From the NCBI RefSeq assembly GCF_007830445.1, contig NZ_VLKR01000007.1:62001-126000 (forward strand): a stretch of 64,000 bases of DNA. Direction: 5' to 3'. The DNA comes from Sphingobacterium siyangense (lineage in GTDB: Bacteria; Bacteroidota; Bacteroidia; Sphingobacteriales; Sphingobacteriaceae). The translations under genes and the position numbers were made by a program. A model generated the notes under the pieces. The model worked only from the letters and a program-made list of their open reading frames with translations. It did no database searches and had not been told where the DNA came from. Positions 19,959 to 29,053 of this stretch are shown here, piece after piece (position 1 is the first letter of the stretch; every line of letters starts with the position of its first letter).

Positions 19959-22900
19959 CTAAGGCCGATCGACATGGAATTCATTCTGAAACGCTTTTCG
20001 ATACTTTTTGACATAGTCGGAAGGTGTATGTCCAAACAATTTGCTGAACTGCTGTCTAAAGTAGCGTTGGTCGTAGAAACCTGTTAAGTTAGCTACTTCA
20101 TTAATTTTTGAATCCGTCAATATGAGCATTTCGGCTGCTTTTTTTAGTCGTACCGACCTGATAAATTCATTGATCGATTTGCCTGAAATAGTTTTAATTT
20201 TTTTATAGAGTGAAGAATGACTCATGCCTGTTTTTTCGGCAAGACTTATTACAGTCAGTTCTTCCAACAGGTTCTCTTCAATAATCTCAATGCACCGTTC
20301 TATCAATAGCTTGTCTGTGATCGGTATCTTTAGCTCATTGGACTGTAGCGTAATCGCTTTAAAGAAAAAGTCCTGAAGGTTCTTCTTGTTCTGTAGTAAT
20401 GTTTTGACCCGGAGCAACAATATTTCCGAATCAAATGGCTTATGGATATAATCATCGGCACCATATTGAATTCCGGCCAATTTAGTGCTGTCAGAGGTAC
20501 TTGAGGTAAGTAGGATGATTTGAATATGGTTGAGTGCAGCATTAGATTTTACGGCTTTGCAAAGTGACAATCCATCCATCCCTTCCATGATAATATCACT
20601 TATTACCAGATCAGGTTGTTTTTGCTTGATCATATCGAGTGCCTGAACACCATTATGGGCATTATAGACCGAGTATTCTACCTTAAAAATGTCGGTAAGG
20701 TAGCTGCGGATAGCATCGTCGTCGTCGACCAATAAGACACTGAATTTTTTGCTTGATATCGCTGTCGGGAATAAGGGAACGGTTTCCGTCGCCACTTGCG
20801 AATCGTATAGCATTTGAATTCCCGACTCGTTGTAAAGCGCTACATCTGCCAAAGGTTCTTCGGCTGGGGTTTGTTTTGCTAAGATAGGCAAAACGAGGTC
20901 GAATGTTGTTCCCGCTGTTGCTGAACTCGTGTAACTTATTGTTCCGGCGTGCATTTCAACAAAAGTTTTGACAAGGTACATCCCAATCCCGAATCCTGTT
21001 TGTTTTTTGGGACCATTGAGTGGATCCGAAAAATATTTGTCAAATATCCTATCGCCAAGATGTTCGGGGATACCTTTTCCCGAATCTTTGATCTGAATGC
21101 TTAATTCCCGACTTTGTTGCGATAAGGCAATATGGATAGCACCATTGGAAGGCGTAAATTTAAAGGCATTTGATATGAGATTGCATAAGATGATCTCAAT
21201 TTTTTCTTTGTCAGCATTGACATAAATCGGATCGGAATTTTCCAGAAACTGGTAATCTATATTTTGCAATTTTGCCTGAGCAGCGAAATATAGAAATATT
21301 TCTTTCATAAAGCTTTGGCAGTCAAAAATACTGATTTTGAGCTGTTCGGCACCGTCCTCTGTTTTTCTAAATACAAGCAGCTGATCCACCAAGCTCAACA
21401 GTCTTTTGGCATTTCTATGCACAATCTGAAGGGAAGCGCTGTCCTTGGACTCGTTTTTGGTCTTTAGCAGATCTTTAATCGGATTAATAATTAAGGTCAG
21501 TGGTGTTCTAAATTCATGCGATATATTTGTGAAAAATGCATGCCTCTTCTCATTGAGCTCTCTTTCTTTCTGAATGGTAAATTTTGAAAGCTGTATCTCG
21601 TAATTTAAAGCGATTTGCCTTTTCCGATAGCGCAGATACCATAGTCCTATATAGGCAATAGCCAGCGTGTAAAGCAGGTAGGCCCACCAGCTTCTATACC
21701 AAGGCGGAAGAATTTGAATCTCGAGTTTAATCTGTTTATTCGTCCAGTTGCCTTCCGAGTCGGTCGATTGAATATGAAGGATATAAGTGCCTTCATGCAG
21801 ACCGTTGTAATTTATTGATCGGGTAGACCCTGCATCGTTCCATCCTTTGTCCAATCCTTCCAATAGATACCTGTATTTTATCTTTTGTGGGGAATCAAAC
21901 TCCAGGGCTGCAAACTCCAGCGAAAAAGTGAATTGATTGTAGGGGAGCGTCAATTTATGAATGCTATGATCTTTTCCAATATCGACCCGGTCGCTCAGGT
22001 CGGCAATCTTTTTATTGTTAATTTTAAGGCTTGTGATAGCTAAGGCAGGTTCATAAATTTTCAGTTTAATGCTATCGGCGTCAAAGATGTTAAAACCGTT
22101 GTTCCCTCCGAAAAGAAGATGGCCGTCTTTGAGCTTAAGAGCTGCCCCATAGGAAAATTCGTTGCTTTGAAGTCCGTCAGTTTCCTCGTACCGTACAAAT
22201 TTTTTAGTGGAAGGATCGAACTTCGAAAGCCCATTAAAGGTGCTTAACCACAATTTTCCAGTTTTATCTTCCAAAATATTAAGTACGGCATTGTTGCTCA
22301 ATCCTTCATTTGTGGAATAATTTTCGACAATCTTTTTTAAACTGATATCAAATGCCAAGAGCCCCTTTCCTTCTGTTCCCAGCCAAAGTCTGTTATTTTT
22401 TCCGAGCTGAATGGCACGAACAGGTTTTCCGATTAAATATCTGGAGATTTTTTTCGTCTGCTTGTTTAGCTGTATAATCTCATTGTAATTCCCCATCCAG
22501 ATATTACCTTTCTGATCATCAGTCATACAATTGATATCATAGATGTCTTCGCTGAATACTTCAAATTGGTCGCTTGTTGGATTATATGTATATACTCTTC
22601 CCTCGGAAAATGTCGCTGCCCAGATCTTTTCATCCTGATCCTTAAAAAGTAACTGTATACTGTTATTTAGAACCCCAGTTGGCGTTCTACAAACATAATA
22701 TTTAAAACCCGAGCCCTTTATGTAACGCGCAATGCCCATTTCGGTTGCGATCCACAATTCTCCATTAGTTCCAGTCAAAAGATGGTTTACCGTATTGTCT
22801 GGCAATTGCTGTGGCCCTTTTTGAAATGACTGAACCTGATTGGTCTTGTTATCCCATGCATAAAGACCATTGCCTTCGGTACCAATCCAGATCTTGTTAT

Positions 22901-24020
22901 CATATTCAACAAAAGAACGGACAAATTTGTGCGCCAAGTTAAATCCCGCATAATGTTTCTGCTGTAAATAATTAAATTTATAGCCATTGTTATCAATCGT
23001 CTCAATGCCGCCCTTTCCGGTGCCGATCCATATTTTACGCTGGGAGTCTATGTAAACCGTATAAATGGTCTTGCTATTCAGTGAAAATTGAACAGGCTGT
23101 AGATTACTTTTGTTTTCTGCATTTCCATGAGATAGGTTAAGTATAAAAATGCCATTGTTTTGGGTGGCTATCCAAAGTTTGTTTTGTCCTTCCAACGTCA
23201 GCATATTGATCTGACTCGATTTAAGCTCCTGCGGATACAATGTCGAAAGCATGCCGTCTTTGATTTTCCAAACAAATAATCCTTCGTAATTACCAATAAA
23301 GAGTTCACCGCTGTTTGTACTAACCATAGAGGTTGCACTGGTAATAACCTTTGATACAAGATGCAACTGCTGTGTTTTTTTATCGAAAGCATATAATCCG
23401 CTTCCCTCTATAAAAACCCATACCCCGCCTGCCGCATCAATATGTGTGGCGGATACATGGTAGTATAAGCTGGATAGGTTCGATTTATAATCTTTAAAAG
23501 CGATTTGCATGGCATATGCTTCTTTATGACTTTTGTAAAATAGCCCCCAGCCGTTTGTGCCTATATAAATATTATTGTCACTATCGATTTGAATGGATTT
23601 TGTGTCAGCGTTGAGATGATATAACCGTTTCGATTTTTGGTCTCTATAATTTAAACGGGAGAAGGTATCAAAATTTCGGTCGTAGGTTCCAATCCCTTGA
23701 CCGGTTCCTATCCACAATTTTTTATTGTGGTCTTCTGCTATACAATAGATATAATTATGCGGAATGCTATTTTCGTTATTTAGCTGGTTTCTATAGGTTT
23801 TTATATCGTAACCGTCGAATCTGTTAAGCCCGTCGAAGGTACCGAACCACATAAAGCCCTGACTATCCTGAAATATGGATTTCACCGAACTATTGGATAA
23901 ACCTCTATTCATCTCCTTGGGAAATTGTGCTAGGCTCAGCATACTTGAGTGAACAAGGATGAGAACGAATACCAGGATTAAGGCCTGACGAGAATATGGG
24001 AGTCTGTTGAAACTAGGCAT
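19959..24020 (-). CDS. hybrid two-component sensor/AraC-type regulator (HTCS) of PUL1
   Basis: A one-protein two-component system of 1353 residues. The periplasmic sensor has repeated regulator-propeller blades (FQDSQGFMWFGTFDGLNRFDG, IAEDHNKKLWIGTGQGIGTYD and others) over about residues 30-690, a Y_Y_Y domain (about 693-765), one membrane helix (about 777-800), a HisKA segment with the phospho-His in FFTNISHEFRTPLTL, a HATPase domain (GFGIGMYLVKTFVEMH), a receiver domain (from about 1093; VLLVDDDDAIRSYL, DLVISDIIMEGMDG) and an AraC helix-turn-helix pair (about 1240-1340). The start MPSFNRLPYSRQALILVFVL supplies a signal anchor. It sits between the two enzyme clusters of PUL1 and is divergent from GH105, so it very likely activates this locus in response to a liberated oligosaccharide. 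Confidence 0.95.
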   Translation of the reverse strand: MPSFNRLPYSRQALILVFVLILVHSSMLSLAQFPKEMNRGLSNSSVKSIFQDSQGFMWFGTFDGLNRFDGYDIKTYRNQLNNENSIPHNYIYCIAEDHNKKLWIGTGQGIGTYDRNFDTFSRLNYRDQKSKRLYHLNADTKSIQIDSDNNIYIGTNGWGLFYKSHKEAYAMQIAFKDYKSNLSSLYYHVSATHIDAAGGVWVFIEGSGLYAFDKKTQQLHLVSKVITSATSMVSTNSGELFIGNYEGLFVWKIKDGMLSTLYPQELKSSQINMLTLEGQNKLWIATQNNGIFILNLSHGNAENKSNLQPVQFSLNSKTIYTVYIDSQRKIWIGTGKGGIETIDNNGYKFNYLQQKHYAGFNLAHKFVRSFVEYDNKIWIGTEGNGLYAWDNKTNQVQSFQKGPQQLPDNTVNHLLTGTNGELWIATEMGIARYIKGSGFKYYVCRTPTGVLNNSIQLLFKDQDEKIWAATFSEGRVYTYNPTSDQFEVFSEDIYDINCMTDDQKGNIWMGNYNEIIQLNKQTKKISRYLIGKPVRAIQLGKNNRLWLGTEGKGLLAFDISLKKIVENYSTNEGLSNNAVLNILEDKTGKLWLSTFNGLSKFDPSTKKFVRYEETDGLQSNEFSYGAALKLKDGHLLFGGNNGFNIFDADSIKLKIYEPALAITSLKINNKKIADLSDRVDIGKDHSIHKLTLPYNQFTFSLEFAALEFDSPQKIKYRYLLEGLDKGWNDAGSTRSINYNGLHEGTYILHIQSTDSEGNWTNKQIKLEIQILPPWYRSWWAYLLYTLAIAYIGLWYLRYRKRQIALNYEIQLSKFTIQKERELNEKRHAFFTNISHEFRTPLTLIINPIKDLLKTKNESKDSASLQIVHRNAKRLLSLVDQLLVFRKTEDGAEQLKISIFDCQSFMKEIFLYFAAQAKLQNIDYQFLENSDPIYVNADKEKIEIILCNLISNAFKFTPSNGAIHIALSQQSRELSIQIKDSGKGIPEHLGDRIFDKYFSDPLNGPKKQTGFGIGMYLVKTFVEMHAGTISYTSSATAGTTFDLVLPILAKQTPAEEPLADVALYNESGIQMLYDSQVATETVPLFPTAISSKKFSVLLVDDDDAIRSYLTDIFKVEYSVYNAHNGVQALDMIKQKQPDLVISDIIMEGMDGLSLCKAVKSNAALNHIQIILLTSSTSDSTKLAGIQYGADDYIHKPFDSEILLLRVKTLLQNKKNLQDFFFKAITLQSNELKIPITDKLLIERCIEIIEENLLEELTVISLAEKTGMSHSSLYKKIKTISGKSINEFIRSVRLKKAAEMLILTDSKINEVANLTGFYDQRYFRQQFSKLFGHTPSDYVKKYRKAFQNEFHVDRP

Positions 24021-24343
24021 GTTAGCAGTTTTGTTCGTATGGTATTTCCGATATCAGGTAAAATTATCGATTTATCCTTATCATAGGTTATTATCTTGAA
24101 AACGACTATTTGCAATTGAAAACAGTCAAATTGAAGATTGTATGGCTAAAGATACGATTGTTTTTTAAAATAAGTGTATATTGTACGTTTATATAAAAGG
24201 GCCTGTATTACAGCTAACATTGTTGCTTTATAAAGCAAAAAAAATCGAGAAGAAAGTAATGAGTGTATCCATTAAATAGTGTACAAACCAATTTAAAGTA
24301 GCTTTTGTGCTCGTTTATCAAAAAATACTATACATCTAAATAT
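24021..24343. promoter_or_regulatory. divergent regulatory region between the HTCS and GH105 genes
   Basis: A 323-bp AT-rich non-coding stretch that must hold both promoters. A box close to TANNTTTG (TAGCTTTTG, one base longer than consensus) lies near 24299, about 45 bp before the GH105 start. I could not define repeat-type operator sites here. Confidence 0.35.
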
Positions 24344-25459
24344 ATGCGGATCAATTTAATCTTATGTCTATTGTTTGTAGGACATTTTTCATTTGGACAG
24401 CAACTGAACAAAGAAACCGTACTTGCTCAGCTAAGTAAGGCAAATCAATACTGGCAGTCTCATCATAAGCCCGAGGTTTGGGCTTTTTGGGATCAGGCAG
24501 CTTATCATACCGGAAATATGGAATTCTATAAGATTTCAAAATCAGCGGGCGACTTAAAATATGCTGAGGATTGGGCCAGATACAATGATTGGAAAGGTGC
24601 CAAGTCTACCAATACGCAACTTTGGAAATACAACTATGGGGAAACAGACGAACACGTTCTTTTTGGTGACTGGCAAATTTGTTTTCAAACCTATATCGAT
24701 CTCTATCATTTATCGCCAAGCCCTGAAAAGATTGCACGTGCTCAGGAAGTGATGGAATATCAGATCCACTCCAATAAACAGGACTATTGGTGGTGGGCCG
24801 ATGGTTTGTATATGGTGATGCCCGTGATGGCTAAAATGTACAAATTGACAGGCAATTCACTTTATCTGGATAAGATGTATGCTTATTTACAATATGCCGA
24901 TAGTATCATGTTTGATCGGGAAGAGAAATTGTATTACCGCGATGCAAAATATGTCTTCCCCAAACACCAGAGTTTACATGGCAAAAAGGATTTTTGGGCT
25001 CGTGGCGATGGCTGGGTGTTCGCTGCATTTGCAAAGGTTCTTCAAGATCTACCTCAGGAGGATAAACATTATACCTACTATCAGGAGCGCTTTAAGGATA
25101 TGGCGGCCGCTATCATTAATTGCCAACAGCAGGAGGGATTCTGGACTCGAAGCATGTTAGATCCCGAGCATGCTCCCGGCAGGGAAACAAGCGGAACGGC
25201 TTTTTTTACTTATGGGTTGCTCTGGGGAATAAATAATGGCTTGCTAAGCGATTTTAAATTTAAAGATGCTGCGGTTAAAGGCTGGAAATATCTTAGTGAG
25301 ATCGCTTTACAACCCGATGGCAGAATTGGGTATGTACAACCTATTGGTGAAAAAGCTATCCCCGGACAGGTGGTGGATACCAACTCTACAGCTCCTTTTG
25401 GTGTAGGTGCGTTTTTATTAGCCGGCTCGGAAATGTATCGTTATTTAGCTCAAAAATAG
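24344..25459 (+). CDS. GH105 unsaturated uronyl hydrolase
   Basis: A 371-residue exported enzyme of the (alpha/alpha)6-barrel GH105 family (YteR/YesR type), which hydrolyses the 4,5-unsaturated uronic acid left at the non-reducing end by a polysaccharide lyase. Signal peptide MRINLILCLLFVGHFSFGQ. Family sequence includes YWQSHHKPEVWAFWDQAAYHTG, WWWADGLYMVMPVMAKMYKLTG, WARGDGWVFAAFAKVLQDLP, the ETSGTAFFTYGLLWGINNG segment and a C-terminal NSTAPFGVGAFLLAGSE. The Asp of WWWADGL matches a catalytic Asp position in the family. The start is the ATG at 24344; an in-frame TTG at 24305 adds a non-signal extension. First gene of a tight run with DUF2264 and BNR_4 genes. A lyase step upstream in the pathway is implied. 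Confidence 0.92.
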   Translation: MRINLILCLLFVGHFSFGQQLNKETVLAQLSKANQYWQSHHKPEVWAFWDQAAYHTGNMEFYKISKSAGDLKYAEDWARYNDWKGAKSTNTQLWKYNYGETDEHVLFGDWQICFQTYIDLYHLSPSPEKIARAQEVMEYQIHSNKQDYWWWADGLYMVMPVMAKMYKLTGNSLYLDKMYAYLQYADSIMFDREEKLYYRDAKYVFPKHQSLHGKKDFWARGDGWVFAAFAKVLQDLPQEDKHYTYYQERFKDMAAAIINCQQQEGFWTRSMLDPEHAPGRETSGTAFFTYGLLWGINNGLLSDFKFKDAAVKGWKYLSEIALQPDGRIGYVQPIGEKAIPGQVVDTNSTAPFGVGAFLLAGSEMYRYLAQK

Positions 25460-25472
25460 ATTGGATTTGAAA

Positions 25473-26714
25473 ATGAAAAATAAGATTTTATTGTTCTTTG
25501 TTATTCTTCTGATAGGCCATACTGTCTTTGGACAGGGCGTGAAGAAGAAACCTGCATCAACAAAAGAGACGGATAGAGCTTTTTGGCTTAAAGAAATGGA
25601 TCATATGCTGCGTCCCGTTCTCCGCAGTCTGGCCCATGATAGCCTGCGGTTAACTATGCCACAAATGACTTCTATACACGTGGATAATAAGGAACAGCGC
25701 ATCAAAGTACAATATGTTGAAGTCTTGGGAAGGGTATTGTCAGGCATAGCACCCTGGCTTTCCTTGGATGGCGGTTCGGCTGAAGAGATAAAGTTACGCG
25801 ATCAATATAGAGCATGGACTGTTCAAGCACTTAAAAATGCTTTGGACAGCAATGCGCGTGATTTTATGCGTTTTGATCTCGGTGGCCAACAGCTTGTTGA
25901 TGCCTCGTTTATCGCTTTGGGATTTATGCGTAGTCCTTGGTTGTGGGATCATATCGACAATCAGACAAAAAAGAATTTGGTAGCATCTATAAAAATTACG
26001 CGCCAATTTCGGCCGGCTTATTCAAATTGGTTACTCTTTTCAGCAATGAATGAAGTTTTTTTAGCGAAATATTCGGATGATTGGGATGTGATGCGCGTTG
26101 ATTATGCGCTGCAGCAATTGGAACAGTGGTATGTTGGAGATGGAATGTATATGGATGGTCCGCATTATGCGTTTGATTACTATAATAGTTATGTTATCCA
26201 TCCCTTCTTGGCCGGAATTATGGATTTCATACAGTTGAAAACTAAAAACTATGATGGGATGTTTGCAAAAATCAAGCTCCGAAATGAGCGCTATGCCATT
26301 ATTCAGGAGCGGTTGATCAATGCCGACGGTAGTTTTCCTCCGACAGGAAGGTCCGTAATCTATCGCGCGGCAGCTTTCCATCATCTTGCAGATATGGCGT
26401 TCAAGAGACGACTCCCTGGGGAACTTAGCGAAGGACAGGTGAAGGCTGCCCTGTCTGCGGTATTGAAAAAATCGACCGAAAACCCAAATACGTATGAAAA
26501 TGGCTGGTTGACGCTGGGTATGTATGGTAATCAGCCGGGCTTGGGTGATCCATACAATAATCAGGGGAGCCCCTATTTATGTTCAGTAATTTTTTTGCCT
26601 TTGGGATTACCCGACAGAGATTCTTTTTGGACAAGTGAAGCGAGCGACTGGAGTGCACGGCGTATCTGGTCAGGACAGGACTGGCATAAAGATCAGGGTA
26701 AAGCCATTCAATAA
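25473..26714 (+). CDS. DUF2264-family exported protein
   Basis: A 413-residue secreted protein that fits DUF2264: FWLKEMDHMLRPVLRSLAHDSL, YVEVLGRVLSGIAPWLSL, YRAWTVQALKNALD, SNWLLFSAMNEVFLAKY, QWYVGDGMYMDGPHYAFDYYNSYVIHP, INADGSFPPTGRSVIYRAAAFHHL and GQPGLGDPYNNQGSPYLC-type sequence near the end. The many helices and conserved Trp/Tyr/His suggest an alpha/alpha-toroid enzyme; its reaction is not established to my knowledge. It starts 13 bp after GH105 (ATG at 25473; an in-frame TTG lies 12 bp earlier) and next to a BNR_4 gene, so a role in uronic-acid or rhamnose-containing side-chain removal is a reasonable guess. Confidence 0.88.
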   Translation: MKNKILLFFVILLIGHTVFGQGVKKKPASTKETDRAFWLKEMDHMLRPVLRSLAHDSLRLTMPQMTSIHVDNKEQRIKVQYVEVLGRVLSGIAPWLSLDGGSAEEIKLRDQYRAWTVQALKNALDSNARDFMRFDLGGQQLVDASFIALGFMRSPWLWDHIDNQTKKNLVASIKITRQFRPAYSNWLLFSAMNEVFLAKYSDDWDVMRVDYALQQLEQWYVGDGMYMDGPHYAFDYYNSYVIHPFLAGIMDFIQLKTKNYDGMFAKIKLRNERYAIIQERLINADGSFPPTGRSVIYRAAAFHHLADMAFKRRLPGELSEGQVKAALSAVLKKSTENPNTYENGWLTLGMYGNQPGLGDPYNNQGSPYLCSVIFLPLGLPDRDSFWTSEASDWSARRIWSGQDWHKDQGKAIQ

Positions 26715-26783
26715 CCCCAAATTCCGGGAATAAGTCTCCTTTCAAAAGGATCTGGTGGGCTCAACAAGTGTATAAAAAATTCA

Positions 26784-28106
26784 ATGAAACAATATCTAAA
26801 TCAACTAGTAAGAGTGGGGATGCTCACTTGCGCGTGTCTCTTGTTTATTTACAATGCACAAGGGCAGAAAATTAAGAATACGCTTGTCGGAAATGGCTGG
26901 GCAAAGAACACAGTCAACACAACCGTATTTCGTAAAAATTCATTAACCAGCAATGGTAAATACCAATATATCGCTTATTATGATGAAGCTGGATATGTAG
27001 TTTTAGGCCAGCGATTACTTTCTGGCAAGGTATGGAAGTTGCGACGTACCGGCTATACCGGGCATGTGAAGGATGCTCATAATGTGATTAGTATTATGGT
27101 GGATAAGGCTGGATATCTCCACGTTTGTTGGGATCAGCATGACAGCAAGTTGAGATACGCACGTACCCTTCACCCCAATAGTCTTGTGCTGGGTTATGAG
27201 CAAGCCATGCTAGGAAAAAATGAATCAAAGGTAACCTACCCCGAATTCTTAAAGTTACCCAGTGGCGAGTTATTGTTTTTATATCGTGACGGCGGATCCG
27301 GCCACGGTAATCTTGTGGTCAATAAGTACGATAGTAAGCAGCAAAAATGGGAGCGGATGCATAGCAATCTGATTGATGGCGAGGAACAGAGAAATGCCTA
27401 TTGGCAAAGTTATGTGGATCGTCGGGGGACGATACATCTTTCTTGGGTCTGGCGGGAGAGTCCCAACGTGGAAAGCAATCATGATATGGCTTATGCATGT
27501 TCAAAAGATGGCGGATTAACCTGGCAAAAGAGTAATGGAATGCGGTACGATTTGCCCATGAGAGAATCTACGGTCGAGTATGCGGCCCATATACCCCAGC
27601 AGCACGAATTGATTAATCAAACCTCTATCGCTGCGGATGAAAAAGGGAATCCTTTTATCGCTAGTTACTGGCGTGATGCAGGAACACAGATCCCGCAATA
27701 TAAGGTAATCTATTTACAAGAGGGGGAATGGAAGATCCGGTCTTTTGATTTTAGAAAAACACCTTTTAGTTTGAGTGGTGGTGGAACAAAGGATATTCCA
27801 ATCGCCAGGCCCCAGGTGTTGGTTCGCGGAAAAGATAATAAAATAATGTTGACGCTGGTCTTTCGGGATCAAGAGCGCGGTTACCGACCTTCGATACTGA
27901 GGTTGAATGGCATGCATCAAGAGGCAAATGACATTGTTGATCTTTGTGAGCAGTCGGTAGGGGCTTGGGAACCTACATATGATACCCAGTTGTGGCAAAA
28001 GAAACGTAAAGTTGCTTTATTTTTGCAGTCTACAGTGCAAAAGGATGCTGAGGGACTCGCTGATGCTCCCGCGACAGCAATACGGGTAGTAGAATGGCGT
28101 GATTGA
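26784..28106 (+). CDS. BNR_4 beta-propeller enzyme (PL24/PL25 or GH145-like)
   Basis: A 440-residue exported protein with a signal peptide (ending NAQG near 27) and BNR_4 signatures: [107 protein letters not shown] and [19 protein letters not shown]_4 proteins are seven-bladed propellers that include ulvan lyases (PL24, PL25) and the GH145 enzymes that act on rhamnose-alpha-1,4-glucuronate caps of arabinogalactan. The conserved His of the KDAHN segment is the kind of residue used by these enzymes. Which activity applies here cannot be decided from sequence alone. It follows DUF2264 by 69 bp in the same run; adjacent GH105 would process an unsaturated uronate if this is a lyase. Confidence 0.85.
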   Translation: MKQYLNQLVRVGMLTCACLLFIYNAQGQKIKNTLVGNGWAKNTVNTTVFRKNSLTSNGKYQYIAYYDEAGYVVLGQRLLSGKVWKLRRTGYTGHVKDAHNVISIMVDKAGYLHVCWDQHDSKLRYARTLHPNSLVLGYEQAMLGKNESKVTYPEFLKLPSGELLFLYRDGGSGHGNLVVNKYDSKQQKWERMHSNLIDGEEQRNAYWQSYVDRRGTIHLSWVWRESPNVESNHDMAYACSKDGGLTWQKSNGMRYDLPMRESTVEYAAHIPQQHELINQTSIAADEKGNPFIASYWRDAGTQIPQYKVIYLQEGEWKIRSFDFRKTPFSLSGGGTKDIPIARPQVLVRGKDNKIMLTLVFRDQERGYRPSILRLNGMHQEANDIVDLCEQSVGAWEPTYDTQLWQKKRKVALFLQSTVQKDAEGLADAPATAIRVVEWRD

Positions 28107-28199
28107 GAAAGAGATTGCTGTGTTTTTTTTATATTAGAGAATACTATTAATACCCTAGCGCTAAAATATTAAAAAATCATAAAAAGTAAACCGTACGTT

Positions 28200-29015
28200 A
28201 TGAAACATTCAACCGTATTTGTCTTGTTATTTCTAATCTTTACACATGTGTTTGGACAAAAAAGTAAAACAGTCCTATATGTAATCGGAAATATTCACGA
28301 TAGTGTTCCAAATTATAATGCTCAAATTTTGGTTGGAATTCTTAACCATATTAAGCCTGATATTATTCTTCATGAAGTAGACCGTGAAGGGATGAAGGAA
28401 TATGAAACTGCTCAGTATAGCCCCGAGGGAAATGAAATAAAAGCAAGCAATCTTTATTTGATGAAGAATCCACAAACCCTGAGATTTCCATTTGATTTTG
28501 AAGGAAGAAACAAATACCGTAAAGAAAAAGGCATGGTACCTACTGATAACTTAACCGTTAAATTGATCGACAGTTTGTACCGTGCTCAAAAATTGACCGG
28601 CGGGCAAGCCAATATTTACCAAGAATTTCAACGTATCACGGGAGATTTAATAAAAATTGCCACGTTATCTCCCGAAAATTTCAATAATCATACTACGGAT
28701 AGCATTGCTGAAAAAAGACAATATTATCAATATCAAGAATTACTGAAAATTACAGATGCAAGGTCTGAGTTTTCAGAAAGGTTTGTCACAAAACCCGATG
28801 GAGACAAGATCAGTTATAAAGATGGATTCAGATTAATGTCAGACTTCTGGGATTTAAGAAATCAAACAATGGCATCCAACATCTATGAGATAGCTCGAAT
28901 ATATCCAGGTAAAAAGATTGTCGTCTTAACAGGTTTTCTACACCGCTATTATTTGATAAGAGCGCTAAATAAGCTCAATAAAAACGAATTTGTACGCAAG
29001 GAATTTTATCAATAA
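28200..29015 (+). CDS. exported TraB/ChaN-like (TIKI superfamily) protein
   Basis: A 271-residue protein with a signal peptide (MKHSTVFVLLFLIFTHVFGQ). Motifs are those of the EreA/ChaN/TraB-like superfamily: GNIH (residues 30-33), DIILHEVDREGM with Glu59, and a C-terminal GFLHRYYLIRAL containing His. In TIKI-type metalloproteases the GX2H and the Glu form the metal site, so a hydrolase role is possible; no specific function can be assigned. The gene stands 93 bp after PUL1 and faces the FtsX gene; it is A+T-rich and not obviously part of PUL1. A second, much larger TraB/GumN-like gene lies at 32884. Confidence 0.65.
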   Translation: MKHSTVFVLLFLIFTHVFGQKSKTVLYVIGNIHDSVPNYNAQILVGILNHIKPDIILHEVDREGMKEYETAQYSPEGNEIKASNLYLMKNPQTLRFPFDFEGRNKYRKEKGMVPTDNLTVKLIDSLYRAQKLTGGQANIYQEFQRITGDLIKIATLSPENFNNHTTDSIAEKRQYYQYQELLKITDARSEFSERFVTKPDGDKISYKDGFRLMSDFWDLRNQTMASNIYEIARIYPGKKIVVLTGFLHRYYLIRALNKLNKNEFVRKEFYQ

Positions 29016-29053
29016 CAATCATAATTACGCGAAAGTATAGTGGATACAAATTC

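Noticed and set aside
24305..24343. TTG start for the GH105 gene giving 13 extra residues
   Set aside because: The ATG at 24344 places the signal peptide at the N-terminus.
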